Positions 30,747 through 39,957 are shown, numbered from the stretch's first letter. The stretch is DNA of 64,000 bases from Lysinibacillus sphaericus (GCF_001629735.1 NZ_CP015224.1:310001-374000), one strand, 5' to 3'. Notes: generated from the letters alone by a model not told the origin. A program made the numbers and translations.

Positions 30747-30774
30747 AAAAGAGTGGGGCTTACCCGCTCTTTTC
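30747..30774 (+). terminator. Terminator after polC
   Basis: A symmetric stem (AAAAGAGTGGG / CCCGCTCTTTT, one G-U pair) with a four- or five-base loop. It can act in both directions but no reverse-strand gene is near. The 150 bases between the polC stop and this hairpin hold nothing I recognise. Confidence 0.8.
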
Positions 30775-30801
30775 TGTTGTTATACCGTAGCAAAACAAAT
30801 T

Positions 30802-30830
30802 TTGACTAACAGCAGGTAAGACCGTAAAAT
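30802..30830 (+). promoter_or_regulatory. Promoter of the rimP-nusA-infB operon
   Basis: TTGACT (30802-30807), a 17-base spacer and TAAAAT (30825-30830). This is one of the best promoter matches in the window. It starts a leader of about 95 bases before rimP that contains a hairpin at 30827-30855. Confidence 0.65.
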
Positions 30831-30862
30831 TTCACCAAAGCAACTGGTGGAATTTCTGTTTT
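30827..30862 (+). promoter_or_regulatory. Hairpin at the start of the rimP leader
   Basis: An 11-base-pair stem (AAATTTCACCA / TGGTGGAATTT, one G-U pair), seven-base loop, followed by CTGTTTT. It overlaps the promoter -10 and the likely transcription start, so only part of it would be in that transcript. It may instead act as a second terminator for polC read-through. Confidence 0.45.
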
Positions 30863-30932
30863 ATTATGGTTCATTACACCACCAATACTGTAATGAATGA
30901 TTGACACGCTAGAATAGATACAGGAGGAAATA

Positions 30933-31403
30933 ATGAGCAAAGTACCATCTTTAATTGAAGAGCTCGCTAAACCAATAGTAGATGAGTTAAATCTGGAGTT
31001 AGTGGATATTGAGTTCGTAAAAGAAGGACGTAACTGGTTTTTACGCGTCTATGTTGATACACCAGAAGGTGGCATCGACATTGACCAATGTGCTCAAGTA
31101 AGCGAACGACTAAGTTTGTTATTGGATGAAAAAGACCCAATTACACAAAACTATTATTTAGAAGTTTCATCACCTGGAGCGGAGCGTCCATTAAAAAAGG
31201 ATGCTGATTTTGAAAAAGCAATTGGTAAGTTTATTTATGTAAAAACCTATAAGCCCATTAAGGACATGAAGGAATTCCAAGGCTACTTAACATCCTACGA
31301 GGAACATACATTAGTGATGGAAGTACGCATTAAAACGCGTAAAATTACAGTAACAATAGAACAAGAAAAAATCGCATTGGCACGACTAGCCATCGATTTT
31401 TAA
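30933..31403 (+). CDS. rimP: Ribosome maturation factor RimP
   Basis: A 156-residue 30S assembly factor. Its conserved stretches are VDIEFVKEGRNWFLRVYVD near residue 23 and YYLEVSSPGAERPLKKDADF near 75. Two domains of normal size are present. A consensus AGGAGG site precedes the ATG. It heads the conserved rimP-nusA-ylxR-ylxQ-infB translation/transcription operon. Confidence 0.96.
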   Translation: MSKVPSLIEELAKPIVDELNLELVDIEFVKEGRNWFLRVYVDTPEGGIDIDQCAQVSERLSLLLDEKDPITQNYYLEVSSPGAERPLKKDADFEKAIGKFIYVKTYKPIKDMKEFQGYLTSYEEHTLVMEVRIKTRKITVTIEQEKIALARLAIDF

Positions 31404-31433
31404 GCATAATGCATATTTAGGAGTGAAAACAAA

Positions 31434-32573
31434 ATGAGTAGTGATTTGTTAGATGCGCTGAATGCGCTAGAAGAACAAAAAGGAATTTCAAGAGATGTGT
31501 TGATTGAAGCAATTGAAGCGGCATTAGTTACAGCTTACAAACGCAACTTTAACCAAGCACAAAATGTTCGTGTGGACTTAAATTTAGATAAGGGCTCTAT
31601 TCGTGTGTTTTCACGTAAAGATGTTGTGGAAGAAGTAGAGGACGATCGTCTACAAATTTCTTTAGAAGACGCAAAGGTTATTAACCCTGCTTATCAATTA
31701 GAAGATATCGTGGAACAAGAAGTAACGCCACGTAACTTCGGTCGTATTGCTGCACAAACAGCCAAACAGGTAGTAACACAACGTGTACGTGAAGCGGAAC
31801 GTGGTTTAATCTACGAGCAATATGTCGATCGTGAAGATGATATCGTAACTGGTGTTGTGGAACGTTTAGATGCGCGAAATATTTATGTAGGTTTAGGAAA
31901 AGTTGAGGCTGCATTGCCAGTCAATGAACAAATCCAAGGCGAAACTTACCATCCACATGATCGCATTAAAGTGTATATTACAAAGGTTGAACGTACAACA
32001 CGCGGTCCGCAAGTGATTGTATCTCGAACACATCCTGGCTTATTACGCCGATTATTTGAGATGGAAGTACCAGAAATTTATGAAGGAATTGTAGAGATTA
32101 AATCGATTGCTCGTGAAGCAGGAGATCGCTCAAAAATTTCTGTCTATGCACACAATGAAGAAGTAGATCCAGTAGGCTCTTGTGTGGGAGCTAAAGGTGC
32201 TCGTGTACAAACGATTGTTAACGAACTAAACGGTGAAAAAATCGATATCGTAGAATGGTCGGAAGATCCTGTTGTATTCGTTGCCAATGCGCTTAGTCCA
32301 TCAAAAGTTTTAGATGTACAAGTAAACGAAGAAGAAAAATCTACAACGGTTGTTGTACCAGATTATCAATTATCACTAGCTATTGGTAAACGTGGACAAA
32401 ATGCACGATTAGCTGCAAAGCTTACTGGCTGGAAAATTGATATTAAGAGTGAGACAGATGCACGTGAATTAGGTATCTATCCGTCTGCTACAAGCACTTT
32501 CGTACCTGCTGTGGATGAAGAAAGTGATTTTGAAGAAGTGGCAGTAGACTTATATCAGGACGACGAAGAATAA
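31434..32573 (+). CDS. nusA: Transcription elongation/termination factor NusA
   Basis: A 379-residue RNA polymerase-binding factor that promotes pausing and intrinsic termination. Order: N-terminal polymerase-binding domain (~1-125), S1 domain (~135-200, [20 protein letters not shown]), then two KH domains ([20 protein letters not shown] near 245 and [20 protein letters not shown] near 315). It lacks the C-terminal acidic repeats found in E. coli, which is normal for Bacilli. A long inverted repeat follows it before ylxR. Confidence 0.97.
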   Translation: MSSDLLDALNALEEQKGISRDVLIEAIEAALVTAYKRNFNQAQNVRVDLNLDKGSIRVFSRKDVVEEVEDDRLQISLEDAKVINPAYQLEDIVEQEVTPRNFGRIAAQTAKQVVTQRVREAERGLIYEQYVDREDDIVTGVVERLDARNIYVGLGKVEAALPVNEQIQGETYHPHDRIKVYITKVERTTRGPQVIVSRTHPGLLRRLFEMEVPEIYEGIVEIKSIAREAGDRSKISVYAHNEEVDPVGSCVGAKGARVQTIVNELNGEKIDIVEWSEDPVVFVANALSPSKVLDVQVNEEEKSTTVVVPDYQLSLAIGKRGQNARLAAKLTGWKIDIKSETDARELGIYPSATSTFVPAVDEESDFEEVAVDLYQDDEE

Positions 32574-32588
32574 GTAAGAAAGCCCGTG

Positions 32589-32651
32589 TGACGAGTTAAC
32601 TGACAGTATTCAGTGGGCCCCCTACGCCGACTGAATACTGTCAGAGCGTCA
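32589..32651. repeat. Long perfect inverted repeat between nusA and ylxR
   Basis: A perfect 15-base-pair stem (CTGACAGTATTCAGT at 32600-32614, its complement at 32630-32644) encloses a GC-rich 15-base loop. An outer 5-base-pair stem (TGACG 32589-32593 / CGTCA 32647-32651) continues it after an internal loop. There is no T run, so it is not an ordinary terminator. It could be an RNA processing or protection element, or a small dispersed palindromic repeat. I saw no second copy in the window. Confidence 0.85.
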
Positions 32652-32709
32652 AGTAGAGCATGACTTGTCCACCTCTTACGACAAGCTTCAGAGAGGAATG
32701 GTGATTCTT

Positions 32710-32988
32710 ATGGCTGTTAACAAAAAAGTACCTCTTCGTAAATGTGTAGCAACTGGAGAAATGCTACCTAAGAAAGAAATGATACGTGTTGTTCGTTCAA
32801 AAGAGGGCGAAGTAAGTGTAGATGTCTCCGGGAAAAAACCTGGGCGTGGTGCCTATGTCTCTAAATCAGAGAAGGCAATCGATATCGCTCGTAAGAAAAA
32901 TGTATTGGGGCACCAACTTGAAGTGAAAATACCTGAAGAAATTTACGAGGAGCTTATTTTGCTAATTCGTAGGGAGTCAATTTTATGA
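32710..32988 (+). CDS. ylxR: YlxR family RNA-binding protein
   Basis: A 92-residue DUF448 protein. The signature VPLRKCVATGEMLPKKEMIR and the C-terminal KKPGRGAYVSKSEKAIDIAR are clear; the family is thought to bind RNA or tRNA and, in some species, RNase P. Start choice is uncertain: ATG 32710 gives the family-like N-terminus MAVNKKVPLRKC, but its ribosome site (AGAGAGG, 32690-32696) is 13 bases away, so GTG 32701 is an alternative. Its stop overlaps the ylxQ ATG. Confidence 0.9.
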   Translation: MAVNKKVPLRKCVATGEMLPKKEMIRVVRSKEGEVSVDVSGKKPGRGAYVSKSEKAIDIARKKNVLGHQLEVKIPEEIYEELILLIRRESIL

Positions 32989-33293
32989 TCAATCAAGCAA
33001 TATTTAATTTGCTTGGAATTGCGGCAAGAGCCCGTAAAGTGATTTCAGGAGAAGAGTTAGTAGTAAAGGAAGTCCGCAATGGCAATGCTAAGTTAGTACT
33101 GCTTGCAAACGATGCTTCTAAAAACTCAAGTAAGAAAATTCAAGATAAGTGCACGTACTACAACGTTGAGTATCATGTAATTGGAGATCGTTATGATCTA
33201 GGACATGCTACAGGTAAGGAGGCCCGAGTGGCTTTAGCGATTACCGATAAAGGTTTTGCAAGTAAATTGTCTAGTCTACTCAACGAAAAATAA
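32985..33293 (+). CDS. ylxQ: L7Ae-family K-turn RNA-binding protein YlxQ
   Basis: A 102-residue L7Ae/L30e/S12e/Gadd45-fold protein. Features are [20 protein letters not shown] at the start and [20 protein letters not shown] in the middle, as in kink-turn binders. It overlaps ylxR by four bases (ATGA) and precedes infB by 14. Its cellular target is not established from sequence. Confidence 0.93.
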   Translation: MINQAIFNLLGIAARARKVISGEELVVKEVRNGNAKLVLLANDASKNSSKKIQDKCTYYNVEYHVIGDRYDLGHATGKEARVALAITDKGFASKLSSLLNEK

Positions 33294-33307
33294 TCGGGGG
33301 TGAGCAG

Positions 33308-35584
33308 ATGACCAAAATCAGAGTTCATGAATATGCGAAACAAGTGAATAAAACGAGTAAAGAGGTTATTGAAGCACTTAGTAAATTAAATGTGAGTGTA
33401 ACTAATCATATGTCTATGTTAGAGAAAGACATCGTGTCAAAGTTAAACCAAACATTTAAAGCAACACCTGAGAAAAATGTAGGAAAACAAGCAACTCAAA
33501 ACATTTCACAAAAATCTCAATCGAATGGCCAACAAAACCATTCGGTGAAAAAGCAAGAAGGTCAAAGGCAGCAATCTGCTACTTCTAAGCCTAAAGTAAA
33601 TAATCAGCAACACTCAAATTCGTCTAACGAAAAATCTAAGAATACAAAAGGTAATCAAAATAGAAATATGACACAAAATAATAATAATAATAATAATAAT
33701 AACAATAATAATCGTAGAGGTGGCGGTGGTTACAACCAACGTCCAAAACCAGGGATTCATGGAGGCAAACGTCGCCATCCAAAAACGCATCAACCATCAA
33801 TACCAGTTAAACAAAAGGAACTTCCAGAAAAAATTACTTTTGTTGAATCATTATCAGTGGCAGAATTAGCAAAAAAATTACACCGTGAGCCATCAGAAAT
33901 TATTAAAAAATTATTTATGCTTGGGGTAATGGCAACAATTAACCAAGAATTAGATAAGGATGCAATTGAATTAATTTGCGCAGACTATGGTGTAGAAGTG
34001 GAAGAGGAGATTCGTGTAGATATCACGGACTTAGAAACACACTTCGAGCAAACAGAAGAAGTAAATGAAGCTCAATTATCAGAACGTCCGCCAGTTGTAA
34101 CAATCATGGGTCACGTTGACCACGGTAAAACAACATTATTAGATTCAATTCGTAATACTAAAGTAACTGCAGGTGAAGCTGGGGGCATTACGCAGCATAT
34201 TGGTGCCTACCAAGTAACAGAAGGTGACAAGAAAATTACCTTCCTTGATACACCTGGACACGCTGCTTTCACAACAATGCGTGCACGTGGTGCAAAAGTA
34301 ACAGATTTAACCATTTTAGTAGTAGCTGCTGATGATGGTGTAATGCCACAAACAGTAGAAGCAATCAATCACGCAAAAGCAGCGGAAGTACCAATCATTG
34401 TAGCTGTGAATAAAATGGATAAACCATCAGCCAATCCAGATCGTGTAATGCAAGAATTAACTGAACATGGCTTAGTTCCTGAAGCATGGGGCGGAGAAAC
34501 AATTTTCGTACCAATTTCTGCATTAAAAGGTGAAGGCATTGACACATTACTAGAAATGATTTTACTTGTTGCCGAAGTAGGAGAATTGAAAGCAAACCCT
34601 GACCGTTTAGCACTTGGAACAGTAATTGAAGCTCAGCTAGACAAAGGACGCGGTTCAGTTGCTACGCTGTTAGTGCAAGATGGTACATTAAAAGTGGGTG
34701 ACCCAATCGTTGTTGGTCATACATTTGGTCGAGTTCGTGCAATGGTGAACGACAAAGGCCGTCGTGTGAAAGAAGCTGGACCATCAACACCAGTAGAAAT
34801 TACTGGTTTAAATGATGTACCTCAAGCAGGAGACCGTTTTGTTGTCTTTGAAGACGAAAAAACAGCTCGTCAAGTTGGGGAAACTCGTGCGATGTCAGCT
34901 ATCCAAGCACAACGTTCTGAAAAACAACGTGTAACGCTTGATAACTTATTTGAGCAAATGAGCCAAGGCGAAATGAAAGAGCTGAACTTAATCGTTAAGG
35001 CAGACGTACAAGGTACTGTAGAAGCAATGGCTGCTTCATTAATGAAAATTGATGTAGAAGGCGTAAATGTGAAAATTATTCACACTGGTGCAGGTGCCAT
35101 TACGGAATCTGATATTTCTCTAGCTGCTGCTTCCAATGCTATTGTTATTGGTTTCAATGTACGTCCAGATGTCAATGCAAAACGTGCTGCAGAAGAAGAA
35201 GGCGTAGATATTCGTTTACACCGTATCATTTACAAAGTAATTGAAGAAATTGAGCAAGCGATGAAAGGTATGCTTGATCCTGAATTTGAAGAAAAAATTA
35301 TTGGGCAAGCAGAAGTTCGCCAAACAATTAAAGTATCAAAAGTTGGTACAATTGCTGGTTCGTATGTAACTGAAGGAAAAGTAACGCGTGATTCAGGCGT
35401 ACGTGTAATCCGTGATAACGTAGTTATTTTTGAAGGTGAATTAGATACGCTTAAGCGCTTCAAAGACGAAGTAAAAGAAGTAGCAAGAGGATACGAATGT
35501 GGTATTACTATTACAAACTTCAACGATATTAAAGAAGGCGACATTATTGAAGCCTACATTATGGAAGAAGTTAAACGAGTATAA
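33308..35584 (+). CDS. infB: Translation initiation factor IF-2
   Basis: A 758-residue GTPase that places initiator tRNA on the 30S subunit. The N-terminal IF2N fold (residues 1-55) is followed by a low-complexity linker rich in Gln, Asn, Ser and Lys (~56-170), including a run of 12 Asn. G motifs are [13 protein letters not shown] (~267), DTPGHAAF (~317) and NKMDKPSA (~368). Domains II-IV follow to the end. A GGGGGTGAG site precedes the ATG. Its stop overlaps ylxP by one base. Confidence 0.97.
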   Translation: MTKIRVHEYAKQVNKTSKEVIEALSKLNVSVTNHMSMLEKDIVSKLNQTFKATPEKNVGKQATQNISQKSQSNGQQNHSVKKQEGQRQQSATSKPKVNNQQHSNSSNEKSKNTKGNQNRNMTQNNNNNNNNNNNNRRGGGGYNQRPKPGIHGGKRRHPKTHQPSIPVKQKELPEKITFVESLSVAELAKKLHREPSEIIKKLFMLGVMATINQELDKDAIELICADYGVEVEEEIRVDITDLETHFEQTEEVNEAQLSERPPVVTIMGHVDHGKTTLLDSIRNTKVTAGEAGGITQHIGAYQVTEGDKKITFLDTPGHAAFTTMRARGAKVTDLTILVVAADDGVMPQTVEAINHAKAAEVPIIVAVNKMDKPSANPDRVMQELTEHGLVPEAWGGETIFVPISALKGEGIDTLLEMILLVAEVGELKANPDRLALGTVIEAQLDKGRGSVATLLVQDGTLKVGDPIVVGHTFGRVRAMVNDKGRRVKEAGPSTPVEITGLNDVPQAGDRFVVFEDEKTARQVGETRAMSAIQAQRSEKQRVTLDNLFEQMSQGEMKELNLIVKADVQGTVEAMAASLMKIDVEGVNVKIIHTGAGAITESDISLAAASNAIVIGFNVRPDVNAKRAAEEEGVDIRLHRIIYKVIEEIEQAMKGMLDPEFEEKIIGQAEVRQTIKVSKVGTIAGSYVTEGKVTRDSGVRVIRDNVVIFEGELDTLKRFKDEVKEVARGYECGITITNFNDIKEGDIIEAYIMEEVKRV
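33676..33711 (+). repeat. AAT trinucleotide repeat in infB
   Basis: Eight AAT codons in a row, then AAC, then three more AAT, coding for 12 Asn in the IF-2 linker. It is a simple sequence repeat prone to slippage; changes in units of three would vary the linker length without breaking the frame. Confidence 0.95.
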
Positions 35585-35862
35585 TGATTGTATACGCAGA
35601 GGTTGAATTTATCATTCAAACTGCCCATTCGTTAAAAGAGAAACGTGCTGTCTTACAGCGTATGATTACCCGCACAAAGCAGAAATTTAATGTTTCTATT
35701 GCGGAAATTGACCATCAAAATGTATGGCAGCGCACAAAATTAGCACTTGTAGCTGTTTCATCATCGAAAGAAGCAGCTGAACGGGAAATTAATCACGCGC
35801 TCCATTATTTAGAGTCAAATCCATCATGGGAACAGCTTAATGTGTGGCGAGACTATTTATAA
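35584..35862 (+). CDS. ylxP: DUF503 family protein YlxP
   Basis: A 92-residue small protein of the DUF503 family. Signature sequences are HSLKEKRAVLQRMITRTKQKFNVS (split here for length: HSLKEKRAVLQ and KFNVSIAEIDHQNVWQRTKL). It has been linked to ribosome assembly because it always sits between infB and rbfA. It overlaps infB by one base. A 10-base-pair hairpin (35872-35912, no T run) separates it from rbfA. Confidence 0.92.
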   Translation: MIVYAEVEFIIQTAHSLKEKRAVLQRMITRTKQKFNVSIAEIDHQNVWQRTKLALVAVSSSKEAAEREINHALHYLESNPSWEQLNVWRDYL

Positions 35863-35934
35863 GGAATAGTAGGTAGTTGGGATACTATAGCATAAAAAGA
35901 CCAACTATCTGTACTGAAATAGAGGTGACAAATT

Positions 35935-36276
35935 ATGTCTCTACGTTCAAACCGTGTTGCTGAGCAAATGAAAAAAGAGCTTGGTGATATTCTTGGCCGT
36001 AAAATTAAAGATCCGCGTGTTGGTTTTGTTACTGTTACAGGTGTTGAGGTAACTGGTGATTTACAGCAAGCGACTATTTATATCACATCTTTAGGCAATG
36101 AACGTGAACGCGAGGAAACGCTTAAAGCTTTAGTAAAGGCTTCTGGTTTTATTCGATCAGAAATTGGTTCACGTATCCGTTTACGACGTACACCAGAGTT
36201 AATCTTTGAATTCGATTCATCGATTGAGTACGGAAATCGTATTGATACTTTGCTAAGAGATTTACACAAAGAATAA
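35935..36276 (+). CDS. rbfA: Ribosome-binding factor A
   Basis: A 113-residue KH-fold protein that helps mature the 16S rRNA 5' end. The start [20 protein letters not shown] and [19 protein letters not shown] are diagnostic, as is the C-terminal [25 protein letters not shown] site precedes the ATG. A terminator follows. Confidence 0.97.
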   Translation: MSLRSNRVAEQMKKELGDILGRKIKDPRVGFVTVTGVEVTGDLQQATIYITSLGNEREREETLKALVKASGFIRSEIGSRIRLRRTPELIFEFDSSIEYGNRIDTLLRDLHKE

Positions 36277-36282
36277 GCTAAT

Positions 36283-36323
36283 AAAAGTCTGCCATTTGCA
36301 TGTTCATGCAGGCAGGCTTTTTA
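36283..36323 (+). terminator. Terminator after rbfA
   Basis: An outer stem (AAAGTCTGCC / GGCAGGCTTT, one G-U pair) and an inner stem (TGCATG / CATGCA), ending in a T run. It would reduce transcription into truB, for which I saw no clear promoter. Confidence 0.75.
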
Positions 36324-36401
36324 TCTTCATGAAGAAGTTTTTTGTCCTGGCAATTATGCTAGGTGCAATATTTATTTTAAAGGCAATTTGGGAGGATTTA
36401 T

Positions 36402-37313
36402 ATGAACGGTATTTTACCGCTTTGGAAAGAAAGAGGCATGACAAGCCACGATTGTGTCTTTAAACTACGCAAAATTTTACGTACAAAAAAGGTTGGACAT
36501 ACAGGGACATTGGATCCAGGCGTGGAGGGTGTACTACCAATTTGTATTGGCCAAGCCACTCGAATTGCAGAATATTTAACAGATGCAGGTAAAACCTATG
36601 AAGCTATTATATCCATTGGTCGTACAACGACAACGGAGGATGCAGAGGGCGAAACGGTTGCACAGGATCAGACTATTAAAAAGTTTTCTCGTGAGCAATT
36701 ACAAGAGGTTTTAGCTTCATTAACAGGAATTATTGAACAAACTCCACCCATGTTTTCTGCTGTTAAGGTAAATGGTAAACGCCTCTATGAATATGCTCGA
36801 AAAGGTGAGACAGTTGAAAGACCGACTCGCCAAGTTACCATTTATGCTCTAGAACTTCTCGATGACAATGAATCCTACGAGGGACAGGAGATTACATTCC
36901 CTGTTCGTATCGCTTGTAGTAAAGGAACTTATATCCGTACATTAGCTGTCCAAATTGGGGAGGAACTTGGTTATCCAGCCCATATGAAAGAGCTCGTACG
37001 TACTGCTTCAGGTACCTTTACGCGCGATAACTGTTTTACGCTGGCACAGGTGGCTGAGCTCATGGATGAAGAGCAGGTGGCTACTTGTATTTTACCTGTC
37101 GAGTATGCATTAACAGACTATCCATATATTGAGATTACTTCTGCCAATGAAAAAGAAATTTTTAATGGACAAGTGCTTCCAGCAGATACATTGTTAAAGA
37201 TACATGATAAAATTGTCTTTGGAATCAATGGAAAGGCAGTTGCGGTTTATCAAGCTCACCCTTCAAAGGCAGGCTTGATGAAACCACACAAGATGTTTCC
37301 GACGATAGAGTAG
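36402..37313 (+). CDS. truB: tRNA pseudouridine-55 synthase
   Basis: A 303-residue enzyme that modifies U55 in the T-loop of tRNAs. The catalytic Asp is in GHTGTLDPGVEGVLP (~38). Other motifs are KTYEAIISIGRTTTTEDAEG and the PPMFSAVKVNGKRLYEYARKG loop. A PUA-like C-terminal region is present. A GGGAGG site precedes the ATG. ribF follows after 12 bases. Confidence 0.97.
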   Translation: MNGILPLWKERGMTSHDCVFKLRKILRTKKVGHTGTLDPGVEGVLPICIGQATRIAEYLTDAGKTYEAIISIGRTTTTEDAEGETVAQDQTIKKFSREQLQEVLASLTGIIEQTPPMFSAVKVNGKRLYEYARKGETVERPTRQVTIYALELLDDNESYEGQEITFPVRIACSKGTYIRTLAVQIGEELGYPAHMKELVRTASGTFTRDNCFTLAQVAELMDEEQVATCILPVEYALTDYPYIEITSANEKEIFNGQVLPADTLLKIHDKIVFGINGKAVAVYQAHPSKAGLMKPHKMFPTIE

Positions 37314-37325
37314 GAGGATTTTTCA

Positions 37326-38276
37326 ATGGAGGTCATTCATTTAAAATACCCACATCAATTACAGCAAAGAGAAAGCATGCAGCCCTATTCATTAGCGCTT
37401 GGCTTTTTCGATGGTGTACATAGAGGGCATCAGGCAGTTATCAAGGCAGCAAAGGAAGAGGGAGAGAAGCGGCAAATTCCAAGCGCAGTAATGACATTTG
37501 ACCCGCATCCATCATTAGTCCTTGGAGGGCGTAACGAAAAGGTTTTCTATATTACACTCTTACAGCAGAAATTGCAGCTTTTTGAGGAACAAGGCGTGGA
37601 TACAGTGTTTGTTGTCCATTTCACATCTGATTTTGCTAAACTATCTCCAGCCGCATTTATTGATACATTTATTCGTGGATTAAATATACAACATGTGACA
37701 GCTGGCTTCGATTATTCATTTGGGGCATTTGGTAAAGGTACAATGGACGATATGCGTGCATTAAGCAATGGGGATTATGGTGTGACAATCGTTGAGAAGA
37801 AGACGGATGATGTGGAGAAAATCAGCTCAACCCGTATTCGTCAACTTTTACAAGAGGGTGATATGGAAGCAGCGAGAACATTATTAGGGCGTCCATTTGA
37901 AATAAACGGAATGGTTGTACATGGAGATAAACGTGGTCGAACAATTGGCTTCCCAACAGCAAATGTCCAAGCTTTAGAAGGAACTTTTATTCCTGCAAGT
38001 GGGGTCTATGCTGTCCGTCTGTTAGTCCAAAATGCTTGGTATGATGGTGTCTGTAATGTAGGCTACAAACCAACGTTTAAAGATCCGAACGATAAGCAAT
38101 TGTCCATTGAGGTTCATATTTTAAATTTTGATAAGAATATTTATGGCGAAGAAGTACATGTAGCTTGGTATAAACGTATACGAAGCGAAAGAAAATTTGA
38201 CGGTATTGATGCTTTAAAAACGCAAATTGAAAAAGATAAACAAGAAGCTATACAATATTTTAACGATTTACAATAG
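37326..38276 (+). CDS. ribF: Bifunctional riboflavin kinase / FAD synthetase
   Basis: A 316-residue enzyme that makes FMN then FAD (RibC in B. subtilis). The adenylyltransferase domain shows LGFFDGVHRGHQAVI near residue 25 and SSTRIRQLLQEGDM near 175. The kinase domain shows RGRTIGFPTANVQALEGTFIP near 210 and GVYAV. A TAGGAGG site precedes the ATG. It pairs with truB as in other Bacilli. Confidence 0.96.
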   Translation: MEVIHLKYPHQLQQRESMQPYSLALGFFDGVHRGHQAVIKAAKEEGEKRQIPSAVMTFDPHPSLVLGGRNEKVFYITLLQQKLQLFEEQGVDTVFVVHFTSDFAKLSPAAFIDTFIRGLNIQHVTAGFDYSFGAFGKGTMDDMRALSNGDYGVTIVEKKTDDVEKISSTRIRQLLQEGDMEAARTLLGRPFEINGMVVHGDKRGRTIGFPTANVQALEGTFIPASGVYAVRLLVQNAWYDGVCNVGYKPTFKDPNDKQLSIEVHILNFDKNIYGEEVHVAWYKRIRSERKFDGIDALKTQIEKDKQEAIQYFNDLQ

Positions 38277-38300
38277 AGTCAACTGAGCTACGGTTTTTAC

Positions 38301-38329
38301 TTGCTTGACTCAATCATTTATGGTAACAT
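38301..38329 (+). promoter_or_regulatory. Candidate rpsO promoter
   Basis: TTGCTT (38301-38306), a 17-base spacer and TAACAT (38324-38329) preceded by TGG (extended -10). It would give a leader of about 95 bases before rpsO. Confidence 0.5.
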
Positions 38330-38334
38330 TCATA

Positions 38335-38429
38335 AGTGCATAATGCTCAACCTTAGCTCGGTATATCGAAGACTCCAACGTTTACTGTGCTAATGGGGAT
38401 AAATAATTTTTCTTAGGAGGTCCATACAA
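38335..38429 (+). promoter_or_regulatory. Possible S15 autoregulatory leader of rpsO
   Basis: Between the candidate promoter and the rpsO ATG lies a ~95-base leader in which CCTTAGC (38350-38356) can pair with GCTAATGG further down, leaving the AGGAGG site free. S15 binds its own mRNA leader in several bacteria with different structures. I cannot show that this one binds S15. Confidence 0.3.
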
Positions 38430-38699
38430 ATGGCTATTACAAAAGAACGTAAAAACGAAATTATCGCTGAGTACCGTACTCACGAAAGTGACACTGGTTC
38501 ACCAGAAGTACAAGTTGCAGTATTAACAGCAGAAATCAATGCTCTAAATACTCACTTACGTACACACAAAAAAGATTTCCACTCTGAGCGTGGTCTTCTT
38601 AAAATGGTAGGTCGTCGTCGTCACTTATTAAAATATCTTCGTGAAACTGACGTACAACGTTACCGTGAACTAATCAACCGTTTAGGCTTACGTCGCTAA
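38430..38699 (+). CDS. rpsO: 30S ribosomal protein S15
   Basis: 89 residues, the exact usual length. The S15 signature region is [20 protein letters not shown] followed by RRHLLKYL. A strong TTAGGAGGT site lies upstream. Codon use is biased as expected. It is followed by a very strong terminator and, in place of the usual direct pnp neighbour, a DoxX-family gene. Confidence 0.98.
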   Translation: MAITKERKNEIIAEYRTHESDTGSPEVQVAVLTAEINALNTHLRTHKKDFHSERGLLKMVGRRRHLLKYLRETDVQRYRELINRLGLRR

Positions 38700-38707
38700 T
38701 TACAGCG

Positions 38708-38749
38708 GACTGTAGACAAACTTATGTTTTGTCTACAGTCTTTTTTTTT
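38708..38749 (+). terminator. Strong terminator after rpsO
   Basis: A perfect 13-base-pair stem (GACTGTAGACAAA / TTTGTCTACAGTC) followed by nine T residues. Confidence 0.9.
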
Positions 38750-39090
38750 GAATAAAAGGATGGTTTATTTCTCGTCTCTATTTATATTTTGTTCGATAAT
38801 CAGCCATAACTTTTTTACGCTCCGGTGAACGAGCTAGAAAAAACATGTTCTAGTCAATAAAAGGATGATATATTCTAATCACATTTCGCAACCAAATTCA
38901 ACTAGTTATATGGTAATCTACCTTTGTTGTCCATGCGACAAAAGAAATAGAGTTGAATCAATGAACTAATCAATAGTGGTTGTTTTTTATTTAGCAATGA
39001 ATGGCCATTCATAACAGTCCACCATCTATAACAGCTTACTTCAGCTTGTGAAATGTAAAAACAAAATTTATGGTGAGAAGGTGCAGTTGA
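38750..39090. other. AT-rich gap between rpsO and the DoxX gene
   Basis: No coding frame is convincing. A long-range inverted repeat is present: ATTCAACT (38896-38903) and its complement AGTTGAAT (38951-38958) enclose about 47 bases containing partly complementary TTTGTTGTC / GACAAAAG arms. It may be a folded RNA element or the relic of one. I saw no clear promoter for the DoxX gene. Confidence 0.4.
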
Positions 39091-39615
39091 ATGTTTAACA
39101 AAATATTAAGAGAGAATAATATTGTTGCAGGAATCTTGACCATTATTCGCATATATCTAGGTTGGCATTGGCTAACAGCCGGTTGGGGAAAATTGATGAA
39201 TGGATTTGATGCATCCGGTTTTTTAGCAAATGCTATAGCAAATCCAGTAACGAGCGGTGAGGATTTAGCATATCCACTATACGTAAAGTTTATTGAATCA
39301 TTTGCTTTACCCAATGCTGAAATTATTAATTTCCTTATTCCATGGGGAGAATTTTTAGTCGGCCTGGGATTAATACTAGGATGTTTAACAACATATGCTG
39401 CATTTTTTGGGATGGTTATGAACTTCGCATTTTTAATGGCAGGTACTATATCAAGTAACCCTTGGGATATTTTACTTGCTATCTTTATAGCAGCAGCAGG
39501 CTTCAATGCCGGTAAGTTTGGATTGGATCGTTTCGTCCTACCAGCTTTCAGCAATATGATCCAAAAAGTAAAAAACAAAGATAAAATAGGTCGACCGGTG
39601 TCTAAAACGACATAA
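39091..39615 (+). CDS. DoxX-family membrane protein
   Basis: 174 residues with four transmembrane helices (about 13-30, 75-92, 95-120, 122-142). The family patterns are IRIYLGWHWLTAGWGKLMNG, FLIPWGEFLVGLGLILG and a GxxGLDRF-type end (GKFGLDRFVLP). DoxX proteins are linked to thiol or redox balance in some bacteria, but function here is unknown. The ribosome site is GAGAAGGTG. It is a single-gene unit closed by its own terminator, placed between rpsO and pnp. A reverse-strand frame over it (39036-39578) is a shadow. Confidence 0.88.
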   Translation: MFNKILRENNIVAGILTIIRIYLGWHWLTAGWGKLMNGFDASGFLANAIANPVTSGEDLAYPLYVKFIESFALPNAEIINFLIPWGEFLVGLGLILGCLTTYAAFFGMVMNFAFLMAGTISSNPWDILLAIFIAAAGFNAGKFGLDRFVLPAFSNMIQKVKNKDKIGRPVSKTT

Positions 39616-39634
39616 TTTACATAAAGAAGACGCG

Positions 39635-39674
39635 AAATGCCCCGTGAATGCTATTTTGACGGGGCATTTATTTT
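39635..39674 (+). terminator. Terminator after the DoxX gene
   Basis: A perfect 11-base-pair stem (AAATGCCCCGT / ACGGGGCATTT) with a 13-base loop, then ATTTTAAATTT. The following ~250 bases up to the pnp promoter are AT-rich with nothing recognisable. Confidence 0.8.
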
Positions 39675-39928
39675 AAATTTCTTCTCTTGACACACTTAAA
39701 CTTTACTACATACTTAACTTTCTTTATACTAGTAGGATGTATGACAAGTACCGTGTTATAATAAATCTATTGTGTATAGCCTGCACTTGAAATAATAATG
39801 TGAAGAAGCATTTATATCTATTTACATACATTACTTTTCGTCAGGAAGGAATCAATTTAAATTAATTCCATATAACAAAAGTATAAAAATGTTTTTTCAA
39901 TAAAATATAGAAATAAATCTTAAATAAA

Positions 39929-39957
39929 TTGGCAATAACTGAATTTAAATGTATGAT
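39929..39957 (+). promoter_or_regulatory. Promoter of pnp
   Basis: TTGGCA (39929-39934), an exact 17-base spacer and TATGAT (39952-39957). The leader from here to the pnp ATG is about 100 bases. Confidence 0.65.

Noticed and set aside
39036..39578. 180-residue reverse frame over the DoxX gene
   Set aside because: The + strand protein matches the DoxX family with a good ribosome site; the reverse frame is its shadow.
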